From positions 5,711,501 through 5,775,500 of the forward strand of contig NW_004454195.1 in assembly GCF_000283155.1 (NCBI RefSeq): a stretch of 64,000 nucleotides of DNA, given 5' to 3'. A program made the position numbers and the translations under genes. Each line of letters opens with the position of its first letter. Position 1 is the stretch's first letter. Shown here in pieces: positions 21,501-32,770 of this stretch. Origin of the DNA: Ceratotherium simum simum. Taxonomy: Eukaryota > Chordata > Mammalia > Perissodactyla > Rhinocerotidae. A model generated the notes under the pieces. It ran no database searches. It saw only the letters and a program-made list of their open reading frames with translations, and was not told the DNA's origin.

Positions 21501-23309
21501 CCTGGGGGGAAATGTCATCTACCTCCGTGCCCGTCCCTGTCCCCCGTAGCAGGCTTTTCTGCTACAAACTAGACCAAAAGGTGGACTTTTTCTTTTCTTT
21601 TTTGTGTTGATGTTTTTCTCCTGTAAGTGTGAAAAAAATTGGTATACCCTGCATGGCAGGTTCGAATGAACTTTTTTCTTTTTCTTTTTTTTAAGTTTTG
21701 GGTTACCTCGTTTCCTGTAACCAAGTTCGAGAGAATTCTGATAAATGAATCAAGTGTTTCTTCCATCAGTGTAGTCAAGTCTGTATTATTTTTAGTTTAG
21801 ATGACCCTACTTAAAAAATAAGCCTGATTAATCTATAGACCGTAGGCTATAGCTTTTGAATGAGACCTGGGTTTTGGACTTCAGCGGTGAGACTTGTCAA
21901 ATCAGGGTGACAGTTATTTTATACCATGTGTGATGTCCGTCGGAAAGGGCGGAGGGACACTGGACACTGCGGTTTTCCGAGGGCCTTAGTTTATTCAGCC
22001 AGTTTATCCTTGAGGTGCCAGGCTCCTGGGTAGGACAGATTTGTGGGAGGAATGCTGGCCAGGAATTGTCTGCTACCGTTAAAACTGAAAATGGCAACAG
22101 AGAACCATAATGCCAGGTAAGAAATTGTCCTGAGGGTTGGGGCTGTCTTAGTCCGTTTTCTTGTCTCTTGAGGTGCTGCGGCCTAGATCTGCCTGGTATT
22201 TAGTAGTGAGTCAATAAACACATGTCGATTTAAATAGAATTGGGTAGAGCATGCTGCAGGAGGGGTCACCGCACTCCTGACTGTTTCATGCTGAGTTTTT
22301 GCCCAGTTTTCTTCCCCTGCCTCTCATCAGTGATCTTTTTTTTTTTTTTTTGAATTCTGCTTCTCTTCAAACAAGAGCATACCTGCTGCCCTTTCCACTC
22401 ACATTCCCTCAGCAATGAGGAAGTGAGACCTGGCCGTTTGCCTTACTCACACACTGTTGATGTGTTATACTGTGGCTCACATACCGAGCCACCCTTCTAC
22501 CTGGCGCGCTCTGAGGATACAATTTGTAATTCCACCTGATCTGACCATTGCCTTCTCATCAGTTGCAAAATCCAGAAAGTCAAGAAATTGGGAGAGGTAT
22601 CAGATGTGAACTCGTAGTTTTGTACATTACTCTTCGTTTGTAATGAGGGTAGGAGAGACCCAGGAACCTAGGCAAAGGCAGAAATAATAGCAAATTCTTT
22701 AGCCCTGAAACTAATATAACTCATAGCTGAATTTCCTTAGGGGAGTTGGTTTTGTACTCACCCCTCCACTGCCTTCAGAATTTATTTTAATTGCTTTTTC
22801 TGTTTTAAACTATTCTGCACAGCTAGAGAGAGGAATCCAGGGAGGTTTTTTTGAATGGAAAGAGATAGATAGTTGAGACCCTGGCGAGTTGTGACTGGGA
22901 GGTGCTAGTATGATGTTATTAAGCACTTTTTAACTGCATCCGCCCCATCCATCCAATTCAGAAATCTGGATTTCTGTCAAAGGAACTCTGTTTTTACTTT
23001 ATAAAAAAAAGCAAAAAAGCCTTAGGGATGTTTAAGGCTGAGAGGGAATGATTTCTGGGCTGAAGGAGAAATGTGGGCGATGGGCAAGGAAAGAGCACCT
23101 GTGGTCTCTTAGATCGTAGGACAGCTCCACCGCCCTCCAGCAGGGTCAAATCTGAATGACTCTTGGTGGAAGAAGCACTTATAGGGCAATACCCCAGACA
23201 GCTTATTTTAGGCCCAGGGAAAAGTCCCAAATCATAAATAATGTGGTTTGAGGCTAAATTGTGGCTTGAGAGTTTGGAAGCTTGATGTGTTTTTCTCCTT
23301 CACACTTTC
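21501..23309. other. Proximal intron 1, unassigned
   Basis: Non-repetitive apart from a T-run near 22336-22352. It may hold intronic enhancers; nothing diagnostic is visible. Confidence 0.35.
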
Positions 23310-23500
23310 AAGGGCCTTTTAAGGTCTTAGATGTCAGACTGACTTGGGTGTAATTCCTGCTCTGCCAGCAAACCTCCTTTGTGACCACTTCTGTCACCGC
23401 TGGCTGATACTCTACTCTCTCTGAGCCTCATGACCCCATGTGTAAAATGAGAGATGGCAATAAGACCTACATGTTGGAGTGGAGAAATTTATATAGATAT
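23310..23500 (+). mobile_element. MIR SINE
   Basis: Sense MIR landmarks GACTTGGGTGTAATTCCTGC, TCTCTGAGCCTCATGACCCC, TGTAAAATGAGAGATGGCAA and TAAGACCTACATGTTGGA. Confidence 0.75.
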
Positions 23501-23514
23501 AAAATGCCCTACAT

Positions 23515-24829
23515 CAGGAAGGTCCTTCTATCAGACAGATTCCTGGCAGGAAACAGAATTCAACTCACTGGGCTGTAATGAAGAAACTTGAATGAATTAC
23601 TTCGAGGGGTGTGGGCAGCATTAAGGGAACTGACAAAGATGTTCAGGTACCAAGACCTGGGCGCTGAAGGGGAAAGGGGAGGAAGTCTTGTTGCTGTGGC
23701 CCGTGAGAGCTGCACCCACCCTCTGGCAGGATGCAGGGGGTGGGGGAGCAGAGAGAACCTCAGCCCTTCTCCTCTGCACCCCACAGACCTCCATCTCTTG
23801 CCAGTGGCCCTGGCGGTCAGACCCCACCCAAGGCTGGCTAGCCTGGGGTGCCTGGGTGATGCGGTCTGTGGGGGCTCCTCCCGGGGCACAGAACACGGAA
23901 GAGAAAGGTAGAGCCAGACCTGGAGGACAATCCAAGGATAAGAGCACAGTCCTTGATAAATGTTTGCTCCTGTCCCATTAAAAGGTGACTTTTTATTGGC
24001 CTGCGATATGCTAAAAATGATAAAATGTGGACTTCGGATTACCTAATAGTTCTTCATATGCCACTGAAAGCCACTGAATCTTTTTCCCACTGTCTTAACA
24101 TTTCACACTTATGTTGATAATTTCTGAATTGACTGCACTTCTGAGAATGACTTTGGATCCTGGGTGTCCCCATGTCAAGTATTTTATTATTTGCAAAAAA
24201 CTGAAATATCCTTTGAGCATTCTACTACATGACTGAAGAACTCTTTTATTATTTTTCATTTGACTCTTCCGTTTATCTGTTCTGTTAACTCTGGGGGGAA
24301 GCCTGTGTGCAATTGTGGCTATACTGAGGACAAGTCTATGGTTTTAGTTTCCAGGGACTTGTACTAGTCTGACATCCTCCTAAAGTTGTAAAATGTAAAA
24401 TTTAATTAGAAACAAATAGAGCACAGCAATTCAGATGCAGAATAGAAGAAATGGATGATGACTTAGGGCATCCACAGGTGCCTCACAGATGAGTTTGTTG
24501 AAAGTTGCATTTCTAAAATAATGAGTCCCTGTTTGTCTAGCAGATATGGAGCTGTGCCAATTAGTAGGATTATTCAGATATAAAGCTTCACTTACCCAGG
24601 ATGAATTAGGGAAGAACTTTTCTTTCCCATTTGGGGGAATCAAGGAACGGAAGATGAGTGTTTTGTTTTATTTTTTGTTTAAATTATCTGCTCATGCCCT
24701 CTCCACTTTGTTTTGGTTGTGGAGAGTGACAGGAACTGTCTTTAAAGTAACCATAGCCTTCCAAGTTTTCAAGATTGACTGAGCTACCAGGATGGATGCA
24801 ATAATGTTGATGTTATTAATTTGTGTGAT
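23515..24829. other. Unassigned stretch, possible ancient repeat at its start
   Basis: 23517-23900 (GACAGATTCCTGGCAGGAAAC, GGTGTGGGCAGCATTAAGGG) looks like a dispersed mammalian repeat whose family I cannot name. Its G/C-rich open frames are not credible genes. The rest is unassigned. Confidence 0.3.
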
Positions 24830-24925
24830 GCTCGGTCATATCCTAGGAGCTGTGAAAGCTGAGAAAGAAACTGTGTCCTGACTTTAAGGAATTTCCAATT
24901 TGGTGGTGGGGAACTCTGGATACCA
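24830..24925 (-). mobile_element. L2 fragment
   Basis: CCTAGGAGCTGTGAAAGCTG ... CTGTGTCCTGACTTTAAGGA, ATTTCCAATTTGGTGGTGGG corresponds to the antisense L2 3' end. Confidence 0.5.
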
Positions 24926-25434
24926 AGGCTATTTTTACCCACTGGCACCCCACACTTTGTGTGTGTTTGCATAAAGTATCAATTCAATGTTAAATTAAGA
25001 TTCTTTGTCTGGGTTCCTTTCTTTTTTCTCCCCTAATTTGATCAACAGAAAAAGGGACAAGGGAAAAATAGATCAGGAATTAAGAATCCAGGAAATGATT
25101 TTGAGATTAAAGCAGCAAAGATGTAGGACAATTAATGTAAGCTTGTGTTAGAGTTTAAAAGGCTGGGTGAATGAAGACCAGCTCTGAAGACCTGACACTC
25201 TCCACTAATGGTGATACCAGCAGTGGCTTTTGATTATTCCTTTGGGGCCTCTGACCACAAGGTGTCTTTACCTGCCTGGAGCTTTCAGTCACCTGGTTGG
25301 TTCCCTTGCCCGTTCTTGGAAAGCCCAACCTTCATTTCTCTTCTTATCTAAGTCTTGCCCTTTGTTAAAAGCTCAGCTCACATTCCACAGTCTTATTTAT
25401 TATTAAATCAATTAAATAAACTGATTATTAAATT

Positions 25435-25640
25435 AATTAAATATTTAATGCTGTTAGTGCCGGGTACCTGGCCAGGTGATTGAAATCCAAGGATGAAAAA
25501 AATCAAGGTTCCTGTCCTGGAAGAGCTTATAGACCAGTGGAGGAGACAAAGAACCCATGTAAATATGGAAGGGCCATACACTCACAGACCTGTGTAGGTG
25601 CTCAGAGAGGTCTGTAGATGGTGCCCTGGTGGAACAGAGA
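25435..25640 (-). mobile_element. L2 fragment
   Basis: GTTCCTGTCCTGGAAGAGCT, TATAGACCAGTGGAGGAGAC is the antisense L2 3' region. An AT-rich TTAAATTAATTAAAT tract (25390-25447) precedes it. Confidence 0.65.
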
Positions 25641-25759
25641 AGGGAAAGCCACAGCACACACTGGACTCCTGTAGAATTTACTGTGTGCCTTTGACATGGT
25701 TTACATTTGACATTTAGTAAATGTTACCTTGTATTGTTAGTTATCTTGCTGGATTTATA

Positions 25760-25853
25760 TGCTGAATTTCAAACTAATTTAAAGTTTCCTTGAGGTCGAG
25801 GTTTTATCCCTCCTTGTATTCTAAGGAAATAGTTGGTGCTCAATAAATGTTTT
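25760..25853 (+). mobile_element. L2 3' tail
   Basis: Decayed sense L2 end: CCTTGAGGTCGAGGTTTTAT ... AGTTGGTGCTCAATAAATGT. The ERE4-like SINE landed in its tail. Confidence 0.55.
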
Positions 25854-26253
25854 AGCCAGCCCTGGTGGGCTGGTGGTTAAGATTGGGCACTCTTACCACT
25901 GTGGCCCGTGTTCGTTTCCTGGTCAGGGAACCACACCGCCGGTCTGTCGGTTGTTATACTGTGGTGGCTGTGTGTTGCTGTGATGCTGAAAGCTATGCAC
26001 CAGTATTCTAAATACCAGCAGGGTCACCCATGGTGGACAGGTTTCAGTGGAGCTTCCAGACTAAGACAGACTGGGAAGAAGTACCTGGCCACGCACTTCC
26101 GAAAAACTGGGCCATGAAAACCCTGTGAATAGCAGCAGAGCATTGTCTGATATAGTACTGGAAGGTGAGAGGATGGTGCAAAATACCAGGCAGGGTTCTC
26201 TTAGCTGTACACAGGGTCCCTAGGAGTCAGAATCCACTTGATGGCACTAACAA
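25854..26253 (+). mobile_element. ERE4-like long tRNA-derived SINE
   Basis: tRNA-like head AGCCAGCCCTGGTGGGCTGG with TTCGTTTCCTGG box, then a 250-bp body (AAAGCTATGCACCAGTATTC, GGTCACCCATGGTGGACAGG, AAACCCTGTGAATAGCAGC-type sequence) and the tail AGTCAGAATCCACTTGATGG CACTAACAAC. Imperfect TSD CAATAAATGTTTT (25841-25853) and CAATAAATATTTA (26254-26266). Its distal half and flank are copied in reverse at 27498-27720. Confidence 0.82.
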
Positions 26254-26295
26254 CAATAAATATTTATTATTAGTAACAATATATGCTAATGTTAA
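26073..26295 (+). repeat. Left arm of 223-bp inverted duplication
   Basis: Includes the distal half of the ERE4-like SINE, its right TSD and about 30 bp of unique flank. It pairs base for base with 27720-27498 (coordinates sum to 53793 throughout, so no net indel), with about 5 mismatches. Confidence 0.88.
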
Positions 26296-26612
26296 TGATA
26301 TACATTATCAAATTTCAATATATAGAATCTGGTTTTTAAAGTGGACAGTAGATTGGCCTTTGTGGGGGAAAGAGTCCATGTAATTTCCCCCCTCATTGTT
26401 GCTGCCTCCAGGCTATACCCTTGGGTTTCTGCCTTGACAATCTGCTCTTCACCTTGAGGCTTTCCAGTTTACTCCAGCTCAAGAGGCATATGGCAGTCCG
26501 CAGAACATCAGTCCTGCAGAGAGCCACTGTATTTTTCTTTTTTGGCCTCAGTAGTTCCTGCAAAGTCAGATCCCTTCTCTCCATTTAATTCCCCTTTCAT
26601 TATTGTCTGATA

Positions 26613-26654
26613 ATGAAAATGATTAGCCTACGGATGAAAATGATTAGCCTACGG
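26613..26654 (+). repeat. 21-bp perfect tandem duplication
   Basis: Unit ATGAAAATGATTAGCCTACGG at 26613-26633 is repeated exactly at 26634-26654, in the spacer of the inverted duplication. Confidence 0.95.
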
Positions 26655-26800
26655 GAGGAAAGTAATTTGGTTGGATCACAAACTATAAGCATTGAGTTTC
26701 TACTGTGTTCCAGGAATTCCTGGGACTATGCTAGGCTGTGATGATTCCATGGGGCCTGTCTTCAAAAAGCTCATTGTTGGGTGGGAGACACACATGCCAA

Positions 26801-27193
26801 CCGGTGTTGCTCATGTGTAGTACCTGGACCAGGAGCATCAGCCATGAAACTTGTTAGAAATAGACATTCTCTGGGCCAGCCTGGATGGCCTAGTGGTTAA
26901 AGTTCTGCACGCTCCACTTCAGTGGCCCGGGTTTGGTTCCCAGGCACAGAACCACACCACTCATCTATCAATGGCCATGGTGTGGTTGCGGCTCACATAA
27001 AAAAAAAAAAAAAAAAGAGGAAGGTTGGCAACAGATGTTAGGTCAGGGCGAATCTTCCCCAGAAAAAAAAAAAAAGAAAGAAATGGACATTCTCTGCCTG
27101 GTGGCCCATCTGCTGCTCTGGGGGCAGGCCTAGCCATGGGTGATTTAACAGACCCTCTGGGTGGTGCTGATACACCCAACAGTTTGAGAACAC
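26801..27193 (+). mobile_element. MER5A-like hAT DNA transposon
   Basis: GGACCAGGAGCATCAGCCAT, GAAACTTGTTAGAAATAGAC and, after the inserted ERE, TTTAACAGACCCTCTGGGTG, GTGCTGATACACCCAACAG, TTTGAGAACACC. Non-autonomous MER5 element. Confidence 0.8.
26874..27079 (+). mobile_element. ERE SINE inside MER5A
   Basis: Head GGCCAGCCTGGATGGCCTAG, TTTGGTTCCCAGG box and body GGCAACAGATGTTAGGTCAG, with two A-runs. TSD GAAAT(A/G)GACATTCTCTG at 26857-26873 and 27080-27096 has one mismatch. Confidence 0.88.
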
Positions 27194-27497
27194 CTCCTGT
27201 ACACAGATAATGGGGATACAAATTAGTCAAGCACAGGGGAGGGGGATGAGTAGTGGTTGTCAGAGAGCTTCTCACAGGTGAGGAGGAACACGAGTTGGGT
27301 CTTGAAGGATGAAGAAGAATTTGTCAGGCAAAGTGTGTAGAAAGAACAGCATGTACAGAGATGTGGAGGTGTGAAATGGTGTGCTTCATTCAAGGAACCG
27401 ATTGTCCACTGAAGTGGCTGGTGGGTGGCACTTGTGTGGTCTGCAGGACTCAAGGTTGGAGAAATAAAAAAGGGTTGTTTTTTTGTTTGTTGTTTGT

Positions 27498-27720
27498 TTA
27501 GCATTAGCATATATTGTTACTAATGATAAATATTTATTGTTGTTAGTGCCATCAAGTGGATTCTGACTCCTAGGGACCCTGTGTACAGCTAAGAGAACCC
27601 TGCCTGGTATTTTGCACCATCCTCTCACCTTCCAGTACTATATCAGACAATGCTCTGCTGCTATTCACAGGGTTTTCATGGCCAACTTTTTCGGAAGTGC
27701 GTGGCCAGGTCCTTCTTCCC
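27498..27720 (-). repeat. Right arm of 223-bp inverted duplication
   Basis: Reverse complement of 26073-26295. It starts abruptly inside the SINE body and has no tRNA-like head, so it is not an independent SINE insertion. Confidence 0.88.
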
Positions 27721-29289
27721 AAGGAAGAAACCCAAGGTCAGTTTCATGGGTTGCTGAGTATACTCAATCCACTGAAAATCATAAATTTTTAGAGGCACGA
27801 ATTTGTGCCAAAATGTAATTTTTCTCTTTCAGCAGCTCCTTCTAGGAGACAAAGTAAAACAGACAGTTGGATGTTTGCAGACAAGGTTGTTGGAGAGTTA
27901 AGAAGTCAGGGTGTTGAAAGATGCTGGCAAGTAGTTGGAAGTGATGAAAGTGAAAAGGGAATATCTAGAGCTTGGAGGGACTTTGAAGAGCAGGTGCAGA
28001 GAAAGTGAGAGAACTGGGGGCTGAGATATTAGAGTTGAAGATTCCTAGTGAAGCTTCTCTGGGTGATGAAAGTCAGGGTGCAGACATGGGAGTAGGGGTG
28101 CAAGACAGTTCAGTTTAGCAGGCCAAGGAACTGGGGGATTTGATGGCTTGTCCTCCTAAACATTGAAGCTGCCCAATTGACTGGGGCTGTGAGGTGGAGA
28201 AAAAGACTATGCGGTATCCAAGCTCTCCAGGAATGTGGAGGTTGGTAGATTGTGACAGTGAGGAAGGACCAGAGAGATATGACCCACTCTGCTATCAGGC
28301 ACTCAGCCAGCTGCTCTGCTGGCAGCATCTCATTTACTGTTAGGAGTCTGGGCGGAGCCTGGAGGGAGGAAGGTTTTGTATAAGGGTAGTGGAAGAAAGA
28401 TGGTCCAGAGCAGCAATGGGGAATTTAGAAAAGCAGTGCCTTTCTTCCCTCTACTTGCCCGTTGGAGTGGTGAAATAAGAAAGCAAATGCCTGGAGGCAG
28501 ACAGTTCTCCAACAAGGCTAAGAGTGAAGGGAGAGAGCTGGGAAGATTCCAGTGTTTTTGAAAGGAGCAGAGGGAGGGTTTAGAAGAGGTCAGCAGAGGG
28601 AGGGAAGGAGGTCAGTGGGGGGGAGATGAATCATGGAGCAGGAGGAAGTCAGGAGCAGCACATGGCTGCAAGTGGAGAATGGAGCTGGCCTGCTGGGCAT
28701 GAGGGTCGGGGATGAGAGGGAGGGTCCTAGGCAGGTAGAGGTGCCCCTCTGGAGTCCTAGCGTCCTGATAAAGCCATGGCCAGTGACTGACCCTGAGCGT
28801 TTTGGTCTTTCCTGGAGCTGCATACACACAAATGTGGTAGAAAGTTACTTTGTGGGTCTGAAGAGATTGTTGTTGGGAGGTGGAGGGTAGCTTGCAGAAA
28901 CATCAAAGGATAAGATGTATTGAGGGCAAGACTGTGAGGTATAAACCCCAAATTCCGTAGAATTGAGGACAAGGCTGGTGGAGTGGGGGACATCCTTTAG
29001 TCCAGCCCTACAGGAGCCTGTGCACATACGGAACAGGAGCATGAGCAGTCTCCATTCTAGGTTCCCTGGCCGAGCCCAGGAGGTGGGCTGGCCCGGCTGG
29101 AAATTGCTGGCTGGTGTCACACTCTGGTGACTGGATTTGACAATAGTTGAAGGCAGAGAGAGTGCGGGAATGGACACATATTTCCTGGCATTTCAAGCAG
29201 AGGCCTAGTGGGTCCTTGAGCTCAGCCTTCCTGTTGTGGAACAAGAGGTGGTTCTTTGCACTTGGCCTCCGTTTACCTGTCTGGCTTAA
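27721..29289. other. Unassigned purine-rich stretch
   Basis: Long AG-rich sequence (AGGGAGGG, GAAGATGG and similar) with open frames on both strands but no splice, homology or codon signal. Possibly a decayed LINE; I cannot name it. Confidence 0.3.
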
Positions 29290-29490
29290 CGACACCAACA
29301 ACTGCATATATTGAATGCTTATGCTACCAGGCCTCAGCCAGCTGCTCTGTGTACATTCTCATTTCATTGGTACAACAACACTAATAGGGCTTAGGTAACT
29401 TGCCTGCAGCCCCCAAGCTGGGAAGTGGCAGAGGCAGGTCTGGAGTCCAGGACTGTCTCTGTAGGCCTTGCTCCTAGTCACTGTACTGCG
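29290..29490 (-). mobile_element. MIR SINE
   Basis: TTGAATGCTTATGCTACCAG ... GCTTAGGTAACTTGCCTGCA, AGCTGGGAAGTGGCAGAGGC, CTAGTCACTGTACTGCGTCC in antisense MIR order. Confidence 0.75.
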
Positions 29491-29829
29491 TCCCAGCCAC
29501 CATTTCCTGTGCGCTCTACTGTTACCACAGTGGACTATTTATTTGCTATACCTGAAATACTTCTGCTCATACTCTTGCTTCTCTCTGAGCATTAGTCCTC
29601 ATCCGGGTCTTCATTTCCTTTTCACCTCCTCCTGTCTGTTCTCTGTAACCCTGGCCTTGCTGTCTCCCCTCCACTGGGGGACCACCTCCTGCTCCCCCAG
29701 GGCCAGATGGATCCTTTCTTTTTCTTTGTTTCTTCATAGCACTCTCTCCATACTGCATCGTGCCTCTTACTTTATGTCTTAGGTATTTATTGGTCTTTCT
29801 GCCCTGCCTGACTCTGAGAGGCTTCTTTC

Positions 29830-30180
29830 AATAGTGACATATTGAGCATGGTATGCCAAATATGGGGACACAGAGATTAATTAGGGTCTGTGCCTTCTAG
29901 AGACAAACGTATAAGCACTTGTTAAACTACTGTATTACTGTAAACCCCTGTAATACAAGGTGCTCGATGCCCCAGGGGATGTGTGCACACACCATTGGCT
30001 GAGGACACAAGGTCTCAGCACTCCTGGGCTTGTCCTGGGCTGGGGGTGAGGGGACGAACTTCATGGGGAGCTGCTGCTTTAGAAGGAGAAGGGGAATGTG
30101 CTGGGTGAGGCTGGGTGAGAAAGGGAGAATATTCCAAGAAGAGGAAGCTGTTGAGCAAAGGTACTGAGACTCGAGAAAAG
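29830..30180 (-). mobile_element. L2 fragment
   Basis: GAGCATGGTATGCCAAATAT, GGGTCTGTGCCTTCTAGAGA and AGAATATTCCAAGAAGAGGA resemble the antisense L2 3' region, with losses. Confidence 0.5.
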
Positions 30181-30185
30181 ATGAA

Positions 30186-30285
30186 CATTCTTTGTGGGCA
30201 GTGACTGGGGTTGAATCTGAGTCATCTTGGTATGCTTAGTACAAAGTAGGGACTAAATAAATGTTTGTTGAGTTGAAATGGACTT
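30186..30285 (+). mobile_element. L2 3' tail
   Basis: GTGGGCAGTGACTGGGGTTG ... GTATGCTTAGTACAAAGTAG, GGACTAAATAAATGTTTGTT is the sense end of L2. Confidence 0.65.
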
Positions 30286-30476
30286 CTATGTACATTCTTG
30301 CATTGGATCGAATGACTAAATTAAGATAAAATTGGGAGCCAGTTCTTTTTATCAACTAGTAGGTCTGTTTATTATTTGGAACCTGCGTTTCAGATTGAAT
30401 AGGCCTAATTTCTGATTTGAAAGTTAATTAATGGCCCAGTCGCTGATAGTTAAATGTTAATCTTCAGTTGTTTAAA

Positions 30477-30674
30477 GATTTTATTTATTTATTTTCCCCC
30501 CAACGCCCCAGTAGATAGTTGTCTGTCACAGCTGCACATCCTTCCAGTTGCTGTACGTGGGACGCGGCCTCAGCATGGCCGGAGAAGTGGTGCGTCGGTG
30601 CGATCCCGGGATCCGAACCCGGGCCGCCAGCAGCAGAGCGCACGCACTTAACCGCCAAGCCACGGGGCCGGCCC
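30477..30674 (-). mobile_element. ERE SINE, short type
   Basis: T-rich start, CCCCAGTAGATAGTTG, CAGTTGCTGTACGTGGGACG and head CACGGGGCCGGCC. Perfect TSD TCTTCAGTTGTTTAAA at 30461-30476 and 30675-30690. Same short subfamily as 12502. Confidence 0.94.
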
Positions 30675-30690
30675 TCTTCAGTTGTTTAAA

Positions 30691-32640
30691 TAAAAAATAC
30701 TCCATTCCCATTTTTGTTATGTGGAGTTGATGTACATGTCACATGCAATTAGAAATGTAGATATTAATATTTTTTGGACCAGTTGTCTCAGGTTTGTGTG
30801 AACAACGTGTAGAAATTTCCTTTAGCTGTCTAAAGTCAAGTCACACATATAAAAGCCACCAGATACCCAGTGCTGCCAAGTGTTCTGCAAGCATGGCCTC
30901 CAAATTACATTTGTAAAGAAAATTTTTGTGAAACGATTATATCTAGGGAGATGCAATCTGGAAATATCTTTTGTGGCAGCAACTTGTGAAAAGCATTCAG
31001 TGTGTATAATTTAATAACAGTGGTTGTTTGCTTTCCAGAACTTTCTATTTTAAGTAAGTCAACCCTTTCAGTAAACAAGATAAAGGGAAAACTCGCTACA
31101 GTCTTATTGATGACCATTTCTAATAGTTTTGCCAGGATAACACAAAGATAGAGAGTAATTAGAGGGAAAAGTAACTTCAAGTAGTTTATATTGGTTAAAA
31201 ATGTGTTTTATTAAAAGACCGCTTATCCCTCTGGGTTTAAGGAACTTGGCGACCATCTGCCACAAGATGAACTCGTTAACCCATTTGTAATGTGTTTTTT
31301 AGTTATCCAAAAAATGTGCACTTGGTGAATCATTTACCAACTTCCTTGTAATAGTAGGGCTCTGCTTATAACTTTTTAAAGTTATCAGTGGTTAGTCTTC
31401 TTTTATGCATTGGTAATATTGATCTGATTTGAAGTATGGTTTTGTAAGTCAACAGCATTCAAGTGGTTTTAAGTGTTGAAGATTTCTGGGCTGATGGTGC
31501 TGGGGATTTCCCAACCATCCTATCATTACAAATCGTCCATTCTCTGGTTTATTTACCAAAACAACAACACAGAGCTCAGGTTCTAGTCTAATCTAAAAAA
31601 GAGAAGGGGTACATTTGAAAAGGTTTTGTTCAGGTGGTTCTAAATTCTTATTTCAAACAACCAATTAAAATAAAAAAGACTGGTTTGTTCCCTCCATTCC
31701 TCTCTCTTTTGTCTCAGTCATAATTCTGTAGCCCTAATTTGAAACAGAGTCAGCAAAGGTATACAGCAACAGGTTGCTAAGGCCTAGAGGAAGTTGCTCA
31801 GTTCAAGTCATTTGGTGAAATTTCGTGAAGCGGTTCAGCTATGAATGTCACTGGGTTGAGACTTCTTTGTTACTAAGACTTGATTTTTTTCCCTGGCATT
31901 TTTTTTGCTCTTTGTTTCTATTTCATTTATTTATTTAAAATTTTATGTATTTATTTATCTATTTTAACTAGTTTTTTATTTTAAATTCATTAAAGTTTTT
32001 GTTTGTATTTTGTATAAATACAATTTAAAAAATTAGTTTTCTGACTAGGCAGCTTGTGTACTTGGGATCAAAATCAGAAGGCTGATCAGTCGTGTTCCCC
32101 CCCCACTGCCCCAGTTTGCAGCTGCCCAGATCCTCTCCCCACTGGCAGCCAGTGGGGTCCTTTCAGAGATGGACTATGCATACATGTGCACAGAATCTTG
32201 TTGTCTGTTTTCTGACAGAAATGATAGTGTACCATTCTTCCACTCCTTGCTTTCTATTTATTTATTTTTAACTTAACAATGTCTCTTAGGGATTGATTCA
32301 TATCTGCGTATACAGAGCTCTTGTGACATTTGACTTCCTTTTTGTCTCTTCTGAGAGTTGTGTTTCTGTGCTTCCAGGAACTGCCTTGTTTTGTGGCAAA
32401 CGCTGAAAGTTCTGGTGTTGGTGGGTGAGGGGTTGAGGGCTTCCCACGTTGGCACTGCCTCCTCTGTTCACATTCCCCAGGATATGGAGAGCACTGACCA
32501 CCACTTACAATGGGACATGTGAGAGAAGAGCTCAGGGGAGGCAGAAGATTGGGGTTTGCTTCCAGTTTCCCCTCGGATGGAGAGAAGTACACTCTGGACT
32601 TAGGCATGAGGACCTTAAAGATTCCCACGTCCCTTGTGCC
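30691..32640. other. Unassigned stretch with AT low-complexity
   Basis: No gene recognised. A simple ATTTATTT-rich tract occupies about 31915-32035, and another short one lies at 32255-32275. Confidence 0.35.
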
Positions 32641-32770
32641 TCAGGGATGAAAATGGCTCTGCTGCTAGCCTGGTGAGAGCGGCACTTCTCCAGAATTCTG
32701 GGTATCCCCATCTGTTGGAAGTGATGCTCTTTAAGCCCTCTTCAGCTCTAAAATTCTGTGATTCCAAGAT
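32641..32770 (+). mobile_element. L3/CR1 3' end remnant
   Basis: GTGATGCTCTTTAAGCCCTC, TTCAGCTCTAAAATTCTGTG, ATTCC is the characteristic CR1/L3 terminus. Confidence 0.6.

Larger units (their letters stand above)
26685..27450 (-). mobile_element. L2, split by a MER5A insertion
   Basis: 26685-26800 (CTACTGTGTTCCAGGAATTC, GTCTTCAAAAAGCTCATTGT) and 27200-27450 (GAGTTGGGTCTTGAAGGATG, AGAACAGCATGTACAGAGAT) are consecutive parts of an antisense L2. Confidence 0.65.

Noticed and set aside
23560..23947. Overlapping 97-109 codon frames on both strands
   Set aside because: GC-rich probable repeat remnant; products have no domain and neighbouring sequence lacks exon structure.
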